64,000 nt of DNA. Source: Occultella aeris. Its GTDB lineage: Bacteria > Actinomycetota > Actinomycetes > Actinomycetales > Beutenbergiaceae. The stretch covers positions 186,001 through 250,000 of the forward strand of contig NZ_CACRYJ010000017.1 of NCBI RefSeq assembly GCF_902703175.1, read 5' to 3'. The notes beneath the pieces are model-generated. The model saw only the letters and a program-made list of their open reading frames with translations, made no database searches and was not told the origin of the DNA. Each line of letters opens with the position of its first letter. Within the stretch, counting starts at the first letter, position 1. A program made the translations under genes and the position numbers. This document shows positions 1-7,798 of the stretch, in pieces.

Positions 1-108
1 CGGCGTGGGGACGGACTTGCGCAGGTCATCCTCCAGGCGCCAGGTCTGCTCCTTGATCAGGGCGGGCAGGCTGGTCGCCTGATCGTGCAGGGCGTTCGGG
101 TTGATCAC
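1..108 (-). CDS. SIS-domain sugar isomerase/deglycase-like protein, N-terminal fragment
   Basis: Only the first 36 codons lie in the window; the rest is beyond position 1. The GTG start (106-108) overlaps the TGA stop of the PfkB kinase gene (105-107) as GTGA, so the two genes are translationally coupled. The N-terminus (INPNALHDQATSLPALIKEQ) has the short helical lead-in with a conserved E-Q typical of SIS-domain proteins of the GlmS-isomerase/AgaS/FrlB type. I infer an enzyme acting on a phosphosugar or phosphorylated amino-sugar produced by the adjacent kinase. No catalytic region is visible, so the assignment depends on this lead-in and the gene context. Confidence 0.55.
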   Translation of the reverse strand, partial: MINPNALHDQATSLPALIKEQTWRLEDDLRKSVPTP

Positions 109-1064
109 AGCTGTGTTCCGTTCTGTAGGGAGTCGAGGGGTGCGAGGGCGACCTCGACCGAGCGGGCCAGCGCGCGAAAGTCGGCGCGCACCGACTCGGT
201 CACCGGTGGCGGGCCGTACTGGGCGATGGTCAGGGCAGCGGCCGCCATCGCTGCTGCCAGCGGGGACCTCAGGTCCGTCTCCTCCTCGGTGGTGGCGGCG
301 GGCCACGCCCCGACGAGCGCACCGCTGAACGCGTTGCCGGCTCCGGTCGGGTCGATCACGGCTCGCGCCGCGGGTCGCGCACGGGCGACGAGGGTGCGGG
401 TGGCCACCAGTGCGCCGTCCGACCCGAGCCGCAGTGCGAGCACGCCGACGTGCTCCAGGAGCCGGGAGAGACACACGGTCAGGTCCGTGCTGCCGCACAG
501 GTTCCGCGCCTCGGCACGGTTGAGGGAGAGGATGTCGACGTCGGCCAACCGGGCCGCCACCTCGTCGAACCGGCCCGGCGCGCACGAGTCTGCGTGGATC
601 TCCCACAGGAGAGTGGCGCCGCTCGTCCGGGCGAGATCGGGTAGGTCCTGCCAGAGCGGGTCCTCGACCGAGGCGAACGCATAGATCCCGGACAGGTCGC
701 CGAGTCCTTGCGGCAGCATGGCCGCGCTCGGGTCGAGGGCGACGAAGTGCGTCAGTCCGTACGCCGGTGACTCCTCGCGCTCGCCATCCGGGAAGTAGCG
801 GATCCTGGTCCGCGGGGTGTGCTCGTCCAGGACGGTCAACGCGTCGGGGTCGACGCCTGCGGCCCGTAGGTGCGTGGCCGCCTCCGTCGGGAAGTCAGCG
901 CCGATCCCGGAGAGCAGGGCCACCCTGCGGCCGCTGCCCATCGCCTGTCCGAGGGCGGCGTAGGCACCGGCGCCACCGAGCAGCCCCGTCAGCTCTCGTC
1001 CGTCGGCGAGCACGATGTCGTCGATGACGACGTGACCGAATGCCACCTGGCGGATGTTGTCCAT
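105..1064 (-). CDS. PfkB/ribokinase-family carbohydrate kinase with Asn in the catalytic-base position
   Basis: This 319-residue cytoplasmic protein has the PfkB fold: GG lead motif at residues 30-39 (GGAGAYAALG), N-R-A-E motif near 182-185, and the C-terminal signature DPTGAGNAF at 238-246. In most PfkB kinases the last Asp of the GAGD motif is the catalytic base; here residue 244 is Asn. GAGN is, as far as I recall, also found in the Mak32-like branch, so this may be a natural subfamily rather than a mutation. The gene follows a strong predicted promoter, is divergent from a GntR/UTRA regulator, and is coupled to a SIS protein, so it probably phosphorylates a sugar or glycated amine. Confidence 0.85.
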   Translation of the reverse strand: MDNIRQVAFGHVVIDDIVLADGRELTGLLGGAGAYAALGQAMGSGRRVALLSGIGADFPTEAATHLRAAGVDPDALTVLDEHTPRTRIRYFPDGEREESPAYGLTHFVALDPSAAMLPQGLGDLSGIYAFASVEDPLWQDLPDLARTSGATLLWEIHADSCAPGRFDEVAARLADVDILSLNRAEARNLCGSTDLTVCLSRLLEHVGVLALRLGSDGALVATRTLVARARPAARAVIDPTGAGNAFSGALVGAWPAATTEEETDLRSPLAAAMAAAALTIAQYGPPPVTESVRADFRALARSVEVALAPLDSLQNGTQL

Positions 1065-1090
1065 CGTTCACCTCCCGGGTTGCCCATCTA

Positions 1091-1136
1091 GTTGTACGGA
1101 CCTTAATACCTTTAGAGGTGCTCTTGTCAATACAAC
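1091..1136 (-). promoter_or_regulatory. Promoter of the PfkB-SIS operon flanked by GTTGTA/TACAAC inverted repeat
   Basis: Read on the minus strand, a perfect -35 box TTGACA (1125-1130) and a -10 box TATTAA (1103-1108) are separated by 16 bp, ending 39 bp before the ATG of the PfkB gene. The pair is bracketed by the inverted repeat GTTGTA (1091-1096) and TACAAC (1131-1136). The spacing would let a dimeric or tetrameric repressor enclose the promoter. The divergent GntR/UTRA gene at 1201 is the obvious candidate regulator (inference). Confidence 0.6.
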
Positions 1137-1200
1137 TTCGGTACGGGACTCTTGCGGCACGGGGCATGGCACAGTTGCCCACGGTCGGGAGCGGGTGGGG

Positions 1201-1971
1201 ATGACTATGGCGGCGACAACGGATCGACGGTCTCCCGTTGCACGGTGGGGGCAGATCGCCCGTGACATCAGGCGGCGGATCGAGCAGCGCGAACTCGCGC
1301 CCGGAGTACAGCTTCCGAGCGAGAACGAACTGGCGGAGAACTACGGCGTCAGCCGGATCACGGTGCGGCAGGCCCTGAGTTCCCTCGCCGACGAGGGCTA
1401 CATCCATCGTCGGCAGGGGTCGGGCACGTTCGTCTCGGACACCGTTCAGGTGGTCCAGCACGACCTCGCCATCGCCCAGCCCTGGCGTGACCGGCTCGCA
1501 AGTTCCGGGATGAAGGCGACATCCGTCGAGGTCCCGACCGAACACATTCGAGCGCCGCCCGTCGCGCTGTTGTTCGACCTGGACCTCGCCCATGGCGACA
1601 TCGGGCCACGCTGGTTCCGCCGCCTGCAACTCGTCGACGGCAACCCGATCGGCATGTCCGATTCCTGGCTCGCACCGGGCGTCGCGCCGGGGATCGAATC
1701 CGCGCCGCTCATCGAGGGCTCACTGTCCACCACCCTGGAGAGCAGGTACGGCATCGTCGCGACGGAGGTTCACAGCTACCTCCACCCGGAGACCGCGTCG
1801 GCTGAGTTCGCGGAGGTCCTGCGCTGCCCGCAGGAGGCTCCCCTGATGGTCGTCAACGCCGTCAGCATCGACAGCGAGGGCGCGCTCATCGAGGCCTCGC
1901 GCACGGTCTGGATCGGGCAGCGCGTACGGTTCCATCACCAGCACGGCGACCAGACCCGGAACCCGCACTGA
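1201..1971 (+). CDS. GntR family transcriptional regulator, HutC/UTRA type
   Basis: This 256-residue protein has an N-terminal GntR winged helix (about residues 14-78, with the recognition stretch VSRITVRQALSSLADEGYI followed by RRQGSGTFV) and a C-terminal UTRA effector-binding domain. The ATG at 1201 is preferred over the upstream in-frame ATG at 1054 because it has a G-rich ribosome-binding site (GGGAGCGGGTGGGG) and gives the usual family length. It is divergent from the PfkB-SIS operon and most likely represses it, with a phosphorylated sugar or amine as the likely effector type. Confidence 0.9.
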   Translation: MTMAATTDRRSPVARWGQIARDIRRRIEQRELAPGVQLPSENELAENYGVSRITVRQALSSLADEGYIHRRQGSGTFVSDTVQVVQHDLAIAQPWRDRLASSGMKATSVEVPTEHIRAPPVALLFDLDLAHGDIGPRWFRRLQLVDGNPIGMSDSWLAPGVAPGIESAPLIEGSLSTTLESRYGIVATEVHSYLHPETASAEFAEVLRCPQEAPLMVVNAVSIDSEGALIEASRTVWIGQRVRFHHQHGDQTRNPH

Positions 1972-2075
1972 GCGGGCGGCGTCACGAGGTCCGGCTCGAG
2001 AGGGTGCCCTCGATCTGCAGGTGCAAGCTCGGCGGCTCCGACCCCAGTCCGCGAGCGCAGTGAAAGTATGTGACC

Positions 2076-2882
2076 ATGACCGACGCTCTGAGCGATCGCG
2101 ACCGACGCCTTGGCAACGTGGTGCAAGCCCGAACGATCGAGGATTACGGGCAGCGATTCCAGGACCACTTCGCCCTGTCCCGCGATCAGGACGGGGTGCT
2201 GGTGATCCGGGTACACACGGCCGGGGGCACCGCGGTCTGGTCACGCGGCCTCCTCAACGCCTGGAGCCTGCTGCTCGCCGAGGTGGGTGCCGACCGCAAG
2301 AACGAAGTGGTCGTCATCACCGGGACGGGTGAAGCGTGGATCGGCGGCTTCCAGCCGGAGTCGTTCAGCACGCCCACCTCGCAATGGCACAGCGACGAGC
2401 TGGACGCGCAGTACGCCGACGGCGTCCGCATGCTCGAACGACTCGTGATGGATCTCGAGGTCCCCACGATCGCGGTGCTGAACGGTCCAGGTCCTCGGCA
2501 GGAGATCGCATTGCTGTGTGACGTGACGCTCTGCTCTCCGACGGTGACGATCGGGGACGGCAACTTTGCTGCCCGATCCGTGCCCGGTGACGGCATGTTC
2601 CTCGTGCTCAGCGAGCTCATTGGCCCGAAGCGGGCGGCATATCTGGCCTACACCGGCGCGAGGCTGACTGCCGACCAGGCAATGGCTGCCGGGGTGGTGA
2701 ACGAGATCCTTCCCGGCGACCAACTCCTGCCCCGAGCCCTCGAGATCGCGGCGCAGATTCTCGACAAGCCTCGCTCGGCGCGGCGGCTGACCCACGGCAT
2801 CGTGACCCGATCGTGGCAGCGGGCCGTCGTGCAGGGACTCCGGGAGAGTTACGCACAACAGATGCTGTCGATGACCCGCTGA
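2076..2882 (+). CDS. Crotonase (enoyl-CoA hydratase/isomerase) superfamily protein
   Basis: This 268-residue cytoplasmic protein has the crotonase core: RVHTAGG near residue 45, VVVITGTG near 75, AVLNGPG near 130 and PGDGMF near 172. Overall it most resembles the 6-oxocamphor hydrolase branch, whose members cleave carbon-carbon bonds in beta-diketones instead of acting on CoA esters. As far as I can align from memory, the motif His and the PGDG Asp are kept, but two other positions that carry His/Glu in that enzyme are Asn/Gln here, so the activity is uncertain. The ATG at 2076 is chosen (GAAAG 9 nt upstream); an in-frame GTG lies at 2070. It ends at a convergent terminator. Confidence 0.75.
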   Translation: MTDALSDRDRRLGNVVQARTIEDYGQRFQDHFALSRDQDGVLVIRVHTAGGTAVWSRGLLNAWSLLLAEVGADRKNEVVVITGTGEAWIGGFQPESFSTPTSQWHSDELDAQYADGVRMLERLVMDLEVPTIAVLNGPGPRQEIALLCDVTLCSPTVTIGDGNFAARSVPGDGMFLVLSELIGPKRAAYLAYTGARLTADQAMAAGVVNEILPGDQLLPRALEIAAQILDKPRSARRLTHGIVTRSWQRAVVQGLRESYAQQMLSMTR

Positions 2883-2895
2883 ACCTGCAGGCCGC

Positions 2896-2929
2896 GCCCG
2901 ACGGCGGCAGGCGAGTTCCGCCGTCGGGC
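2896..2929. terminator. Bidirectional hairpin terminator between convergent genes
   Basis: A perfect 12-bp stem, GCCCGACGGCGG (2896-2907) with CCGCCGTCGGGC (2918-2929) and a 10-nt loop, fills the gap between the crotonase stop and the AraC-gene stop. It touches the TGA codon of the minus-strand gene. There is no clear T-tract, which is common for actinobacterial hairpins. Confidence 0.75.
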
Positions 2930-3892
2930 TCAGTCGGTCCCGACGGCCACGAGCGCGGCGTCGCTCCGGTGCCGTTGCGGGCTCACTCCGCGGACCCGCT
3001 TGAACGCGGAACTGAACGCGAACGAGCTCCCATAGCCGACCCGCCGGGAGACCGAAGCCACGGTGGCGTCCGGCTCGCGGAGCAGGTCCGCCGCCATGGT
3101 CAGCCGCCAGTCGGTGAGGTAGGCCATCGGCGCCTGCCCGACGAGCTGGGTGAACCGGCGGGCGAACGCGGCCCGGGAGACGCCGCACTCGGCAGCCAGC
3201 CCGGCGACGGTCCAGGGGTGGCCGGGGTTGTTGTGGAGCAGGCGCAGGGCATGTCCGACCATCGGATCGGCACTCGCGGAGTACCAGGCGGGCGGCTGCG
3301 CCTCCGGGCGGCTCAACCAGTTCCGCAGCACCGCGATCAGGAGCAGGTCGAGCATCCGGTCGAGCACCACGTCCTGACCGACGTCGTCCTTGACGATCTC
3401 CTCACGGATGAGCCGCACCAGGGTGGTGGGTGCGGCCGGATCCCCCGCCGGGATGACGATCACGGTGGGCAGCACGTCGAGCAGCCGCCGGCTCACCTCG
3501 CCCTCCACGCCGTACGCCCCGGTGATCACCTCGGTCGGGGCATCGGCGTCGTTGCCCCAGGTGCGCACACCGAGGTACATCTCCTCCTCGAGGGAGCGAC
3601 CGTCAGGTGCGGTGCAGTGCTGGCCCGGGTTGATGTAGACCCCGATCGGCGCGTCCGGCGGCTCGGCCACGGTGTACGGGTCCGGGCCGCGCACGAGGGC
3701 CACGTCGCCCGCCGTCAACCGGACCGGTTCGCCGGCGTCGGGACGGATCCACGTGGTGCCCTTGGTCATCACGACGACGGTGAGCGGCGCCTCATCCCGG
3801 ATCCGGATCGCCCACGGCGGCGCCATCAACGAGCGCATCAGGAAGGCGCCACGCGCTCGAGGGCCGTCGAGGAGTCCGGTGAGTGCATCCAC
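2930..3892 (-). CDS. AraC family transcriptional regulator with cupin-type sensor domain
   Basis: The 320-residue protein starts with a cupin-like effector domain (MDALTGLLDGPRARGAF onward; TVVVMTKGTTWIRP beta-rich section) and ends in two AraC helix-turn-helix motifs (WTVAGLAAECGVSRAAFARRF and VASVSRRVGYGSSFAFSSAFKRVRGVSP). The GTG at 3892 is chosen because it begins where this family normally begins; the open frame runs further upstream, but that would overlap the divergent gene. It is divergent from the NmrA-like/DUF1772 pair at 3975-5302, a common arrangement for a regulator and its target. Confidence 0.85.
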   Translation of the reverse strand: MDALTGLLDGPRARGAFLMRSLMAPPWAIRIRDEAPLTVVVMTKGTTWIRPDAGEPVRLTAGDVALVRGPDPYTVAEPPDAPIGVYINPGQHCTAPDGRSLEEEMYLGVRTWGNDADAPTEVITGAYGVEGEVSRRLLDVLPTVIVIPAGDPAAPTTLVRLIREEIVKDDVGQDVVLDRMLDLLLIAVLRNWLSRPEAQPPAWYSASADPMVGHALRLLHNNPGHPWTVAGLAAECGVSRAAFARRFTQLVGQAPMAYLTDWRLTMAADLLREPDATVASVSRRVGYGSSFAFSSAFKRVRGVSPQRHRSDAALVAVGTD

Positions 3893-3974
3893 AACCTCAG
3901 TGTGTAGACGCCCGCGTATGAAATCAAGAGCCTGAACTATGGATCGTCTCAGGCGGGCCCTGTTGAGTGGAGCC

Positions 3975-4826
3975 ATGACAACCACCACGAACGATCTGAC
4001 CCTCGTCCTCGGCGCCACCGGCAAGACCGGCAGCCGAGTTGCCAAGCGGCTCACCGCCGTCGGGCATCCCGTACGCCTCGGCTCCCGATCGGCCGAGCCG
4101 CCGTTCGACTGGGAGGCCCCCTCCACCTGGGCCGACGCCCTCGACGGCGTGAGCGCCGTCTACATCGCCTACGTGCCCGACCTCGCCCTGCCGGGCGCCG
4201 ACGACGTGATCGGCGCCTTCGCCGAGCAGGCGGTCGCCGCCGGCGTGCACCGCCTGGTGCTGCTCTCCGGCCGCGGGGAGACGGCTGCGGAGCAGGCCGA
4301 GGAGCGGGTGCGGGCCTCGGGCGCCGACTGGACGATCCTGCGCGCGAGCTGGTTCAACCAGAACTTCAGTGAGAGCTTCCTGCTGCCGGCCGTGCTCAGC
4401 GGCGTGTTCGCGGCACCCGGGCCGGGCGCGCCGGAACCGTTCACCGACGTCGAGGACATCGCCGAGGTGGCCGCGACCGTGCTCACCGAGGACGGCCACG
4501 CAGGCAGGGTGTACGAGCTCTCCGGCCCACGCTCGCTCACGTTCGCGGACGCGATGGCGGAGATCTCGGCCGCGAGTGGCCTCGAGGTGCGCCACCAGGA
4601 GATCCCGGCCGAGGAGTTCCGCGCCGGGCTCACGGCCGAGGGCACCCCGCCAGACCTCGTGGACCTCTTCATGTACCTGTTCACCGAGGTCCTCGACGGG
4701 CGCAACTCGATCCCGGCCGACGGTGTCCAGCAGGTCCTCGGACGTCCGGCCCGGGACTTCTCCGACTGGGCGCGCGAGGCTGCCGCGAGCGGGGCGTGGG
4801 ACCGCGTGCCCGCGCCGGTGCGCTGA
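3975..4826 (+). CDS. NmrA-like NAD(P)-binding reductase (atypical SDR)
   Basis: This 283-residue protein has an N-terminal Rossmann glycine motif GATGKTGSRVA (residues 13-23) and the NmrA/HSCARG-type pattern of an atypical SDR lacking the YxxxK catalytic pair; LRASWFNQNF near residue 120 is characteristic. Such proteins are quinone or azo-type reductases or NADP(H)-sensing regulators. The ATG at 3975 is chosen over the in-frame ATG at 3939 because the sequence conserved in the family starts here. Its stop overlaps the start of the DUF1772 gene (TGATG), so the two form an operon. Confidence 0.8.
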   Translation: MTTTTNDLTLVLGATGKTGSRVAKRLTAVGHPVRLGSRSAEPPFDWEAPSTWADALDGVSAVYIAYVPDLALPGADDVIGAFAEQAVAAGVHRLVLLSGRGETAAEQAEERVRASGADWTILRASWFNQNFSESFLLPAVLSGVFAAPGPGAPEPFTDVEDIAEVAATVLTEDGHAGRVYELSGPRSLTFADAMAEISAASGLEVRHQEIPAEEFRAGLTAEGTPPDLVDLFMYLFTEVLDGRNSIPADGVQQVLGRPARDFSDWAREAAASGAWDRVPAPVR

Positions 4827-5302
4827 TGCTTGCCACCCTCAGCCTCGCCGCGGCCACGGTCGCGATGGGCCTCGCGGCGGGGCTGTTCTACACGTTCTCC
4901 GTGGCCGTGATGCCCGGGATGGCACGCGCGCGTGACGCGGCGTTCGTCGAGGTGATGCATCACATCAACACCGCGATCCTGAACCCGAGGTTCGCGCTCG
5001 CGTTCGGAGGGGCGATCGTGCTGTCCGTCCTCGCGCTGATCGCGCACCTGGTCGGCGACGCCTCCACCGCGGCCGTACCGTGGATCGGCGCCGCCGTGGC
5101 GTGCTACCTGGCCTGCCTGATCATCACCGGCCGCGTGAACATCCCATTGAACAACGCGATCGACCGGGCCGGCCCCACCCCGGCCGACCCGGCCGGGGTG
5201 CGAGCCGCCTTCGAGGCGCGGTGGGTCCGGTGGAACCACGCGCGCACTGCCACGTCGACGGCGGCGCTCGCCTGCCTGGTCGTGGCTCTGGTGGTCGGTT
5301 GA
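4826..5302 (+). CDS. DUF1772 (anthrone oxygenase-like) integral membrane protein
   Basis: This 158-residue protein has four hydrophobic segments (about residues 2-24, 50-70, 78-97 and 138-157), the GLFYTFSVAVMPGM segment and the NIPLNNAI motif found in DUF1772 proteins, a family that includes fungal anthrone oxygenases. It is translationally coupled to the NmrA-like reductase (1-nt overlap), a recurrent pairing in actinobacteria. A membrane-bound redox role on an aromatic or quinone substrate is possible, but this is inference. The gene faces the enolase-family gene ending at 5313. Confidence 0.8.
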   Translation: MLATLSLAAATVAMGLAAGLFYTFSVAVMPGMARARDAAFVEVMHHINTAILNPRFALAFGGAIVLSVLALIAHLVGDASTAAVPWIGAAVACYLACLIITGRVNIPLNNAIDRAGPTPADPAGVRAAFEARWVRWNHARTATSTAALACLVVALVVG

Positions 5303-5312
5303 CCGGTATCGC

Positions 5313-6362
5313 TCAGTGCGCACTCCAGGAGGACAGGCCGGGTTCGGTGGGCAGCGGGTAGCAGCCGTCGGTCAGGGTGACCGATCCGTCCGCCGGCAGC
5401 AGCCCGCTCTCGACGTAGATCGTGTTCGGCAGCGCCGCGAGGACGTGGATGTGTGCACCCCCGCCGTGCGAGGCGTACGGGATGCCGAACCCGGCCGCCA
5501 TCAGTCCGATCTCGTAGCAGTCGGTGAGCCCGCCGGCCCGGCGCAGGTCCGGCTGGACCACGCCGACGCCGCCACCGACGAACAGGTCCCGGAACTGTTC
5601 CTGCCCGTAGCGGTTCTCCCCGGTGGCGATCGGGATGTCCAGCTTCTCGGCCAGCCGGACGTGCGCCGCCGTGTCCGCGGCTCGCAGCGGTTCCTCGAAC
5701 CACCGGCAGCCGAGGTCGGAGTACGCGCGCCCCCGCCGGATCGCCTCGGCGAGGTCGAACGCCTGGTTGGCGTCGACCATCAGCGGGACCCCGTCGCCGA
5801 TCACTGCACGGACCGCCCCGATCCGTTCGAGGTCCTCGGCGAGGGGGCCACCGCCCACCTTCATCTTCACGCCCTGGAAGCCCTGTTCCATGGCCCTGGC
5901 GCAGACGTCCTGCAGCTGCGGAACGTCCAGCTCGAGCCACCCCACCATCGCGTAGGTGGGGATCGCCGTCCGGTTGGCACCCAGTAGCTTCCAGACCGGC
6001 ACCCCGAGTGACTTGCCGAGCAGGTCCCAGAGGGCCTGATCGATCGCGGAGATGCCGAAGGTCGACAGGCCCGCCGTGCCCTGATAGTCGGTCAGGGTCC
6101 GGAGCTGGTCGCGGATGTGCCGGATCATGGTGGCGTCCTGGCCGATGATCGCCGGGCCGAGCTGCTCGGTGACCAGGGCACCGAGCAGCGGGGGTGAGCT
6201 GGCGACGCGACCGAAGTAGGTGCTGCTCGTGCCGCTGATGCCGGCGTCCGTCTCGACCGTCACGTCGCAGCGGCCGTTGCGATCCAGCAGCTGGATCGCG
6301 TCCCGGATCGCGTGCTGCTTGGGTTCGGAGGTGACCTGGACGGTGACCTTGGTGATCTTCAT
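5313..6362 (-). CDS. Mandelate racemase/muconate lactonizing enzyme family protein (sugar-acid dehydratase-like)
   Basis: The 349-residue protein shows the enolase-superfamily two-domain plan. Catalytic elements of the mandelate-racemase subgroup are visible: K166-M-K168, metal ligands D197 (VDANQ), E223 (WFEEP) and E249 (ATGEN), and the His base in SHG at 299. Enzymes with this set abstract the alpha-proton of a carboxylate, usually to racemise or dehydrate aldonic acids. The ATG at 6362 is preferred over an in-frame TTG at 6368. It is the last gene of the importer operon, 2 nt after the binding-protein stop, and the substrate is probably what that importer brings in. Confidence 0.85.
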   Translation of the reverse strand: MKITKVTVQVTSEPKQHAIRDAIQLLDRNGRCDVTVETDAGISGTSSTYFGRVASSPPLLGALVTEQLGPAIIGQDATMIRHIRDQLRTLTDYQGTAGLSTFGISAIDQALWDLLGKSLGVPVWKLLGANRTAIPTYAMVGWLELDVPQLQDVCARAMEQGFQGVKMKVGGGPLAEDLERIGAVRAVIGDGVPLMVDANQAFDLAEAIRRGRAYSDLGCRWFEEPLRAADTAAHVRLAEKLDIPIATGENRYGQEQFRDLFVGGGVGVVQPDLRRAGGLTDCYEIGLMAAGFGIPYASHGGGAHIHVLAALPNTIYVESGLLPADGSVTLTDGCYPLPTEPGLSSWSAH

Positions 6363-6364
6363 GC

Positions 6365-7690
6365 TCAACCCTGCCCGGCCAGGATCGCCTCGACCTCGGC
6401 CCGGATCCCACCGAGCGCGTCGGCAGCACTCTGGCGGCCGCTCCAGATCTCATCGAGGACGGGCCGGTAGACCGTACGCGCCCGCTCGATATACAGCCCG
6501 AAGTTCTCGTTGACGGCGTTCGCGAGGGCCTGGCTGACCATCGCGAGGTTCTGGGGTGCCTGATCGTCGGCGACGAACAGCTCGGCGGAACTGGTGGCCA
6601 CGGGCACGAACCCGCGCGACTCGGCGAAGAGCTCGGCGGCCTCGGGGCCGACGCAGTACTTCAGGAAGTCCCAGGCGGCATCGGGATCCGGCGACTCGGA
6701 CGGCACGGCCAGGACCGTCATGGTGTTCACGGTCTGCCGGGTCGCCTGCTGCGGCGGCGGGAAGATGTCCCAGTTCACCTCTGCGTTCTCGCGCAGGTAC
6801 GGGATCGAGCTGGTGAGCCCGAGGAGCATCGCGACCTGTCCGGTCCCGAACAGGGACTGGGCCCAGTTCGGGGTGGACTTCCCGGTGCTGACCGTACCGA
6901 AGTCCGGGTGGACGCCGTGCACGAGCGCCAGGTCGGCGACCCACTGCAGTGCGTCCGTGCTGCCCTCGTCGGCGAGCGTGAACGACTGGGCGTCCTCGGA
7001 GTAGATGCCGGTCGTGCCGTTGTTGACGGGCCAGACGGTCTCCAGGGCGGTGTCGTGGAAGAGCAGCGCACCCCAGCGTTCACCGCCCGGCTTGGTGAGT
7101 TTCGTGGCCGCATCGAGGAAGTCGTCCCAGGTCCACCCGTCGGCGTCCCAGTCGGTCGGCGGGAGCGGCACGCCCGCCTCCTCGAAGGCGTCCACGTTGC
7201 AGTAGATGACCCCCGGGTTCGTCAGGATCGGCCAGGCCGCGTGCGCGCCGTCGGCCTGCTTGGCGAAGTTGAACGCCACCGGGTAGAAATCGTCCGCCTC
7301 GATCGAGTCCTGCTCGAGATAGGGGGTGAGATCGAGCAGCGAGCCCTCGCTGTAGTACGCCTGCACGAAGTCGTCGTTGATGCGGATGACGTCCGGGTGG
7401 GCGCCGGACGAGAGCACGGTGCGAAGTTTCGTCTCGTAATCGCCACCACCCGGCACCGACTGCACGTCGATCTCCCGGGAGGCCTGTTCCGCCCAGTTCT
7501 GGGCGACCTGGTACAGCGGGGTGTCGGAGGTAGCGTCCCAGCTCATGAAGGCGAAGGTCCCGCTCGACCCCGAGCCGGAGCCGCCACCACCGCCCCCACA
7601 GCCGGCGAGTGGGCCACCGATGAGGGCCGCGCCGGAGGCCACTCCCAGGGTCTTGAGCAATGATCGTCGTGAGACCTGATCTACCGCCAT
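6365..7690 (-). CDS. ABC transporter substrate-binding lipoprotein (CUT1 family)
   Basis: The 441-residue protein begins with a twin-arginine signal (SRRSLLK, residues 8-14), a hydrophobic stretch and a lipobox LAGC with the lipidated Cys at 31, followed by a Gly/Ser linker. The body has the two-lobed solute-binding pattern of family-1 sugar receptors. It would bind the sugar acid or oligosaccharide outside the membrane and hand it to the permeases at 8893-10741. It lies 2 nt upstream of one enolase-family gene and 108 nt downstream of another, so uptake and first catabolic steps appear co-transcribed. Confidence 0.9.
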   Translation of the reverse strand: MAVDQVSRRSLLKTLGVASGAALIGGPLAGCGGGGGGSGSGSSGTFAFMSWDATSDTPLYQVAQNWAEQASREIDVQSVPGGGDYETKLRTVLSSGAHPDVIRINDDFVQAYYSEGSLLDLTPYLEQDSIEADDFYPVAFNFAKQADGAHAAWPILTNPGVIYCNVDAFEEAGVPLPPTDWDADGWTWDDFLDAATKLTKPGGERWGALLFHDTALETVWPVNNGTTGIYSEDAQSFTLADEGSTDALQWVADLALVHGVHPDFGTVSTGKSTPNWAQSLFGTGQVAMLLGLTSSIPYLRENAEVNWDIFPPPQQATRQTVNTMTVLAVPSESPDPDAAWDFLKYCVGPEAAELFAESRGFVPVATSSAELFVADDQAPQNLAMVSQALANAVNENFGLYIERARTVYRPVLDEIWSGRQSAADALGGIRAEVEAILAGQG

Positions 7691-7798
7691 TGGTTCGTCC
7701 TGTCCTTGTGTGCTGAGCCGTGTTGATGGGCCGGCCGAGGAATCGAGCCGGTGAGCCGGAGTCGCTGCGATGCGGCGCTCCGAATGAAGGATTCGCCG

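Noticed and set aside
1054-1200. Upstream ATG of the GntR/UTRA gene
   Set aside because: It would place coding sequence over the kinase promoter, and there is no conserved sequence before the winged helix; the ATG at 1201 has a ribosome-binding site.
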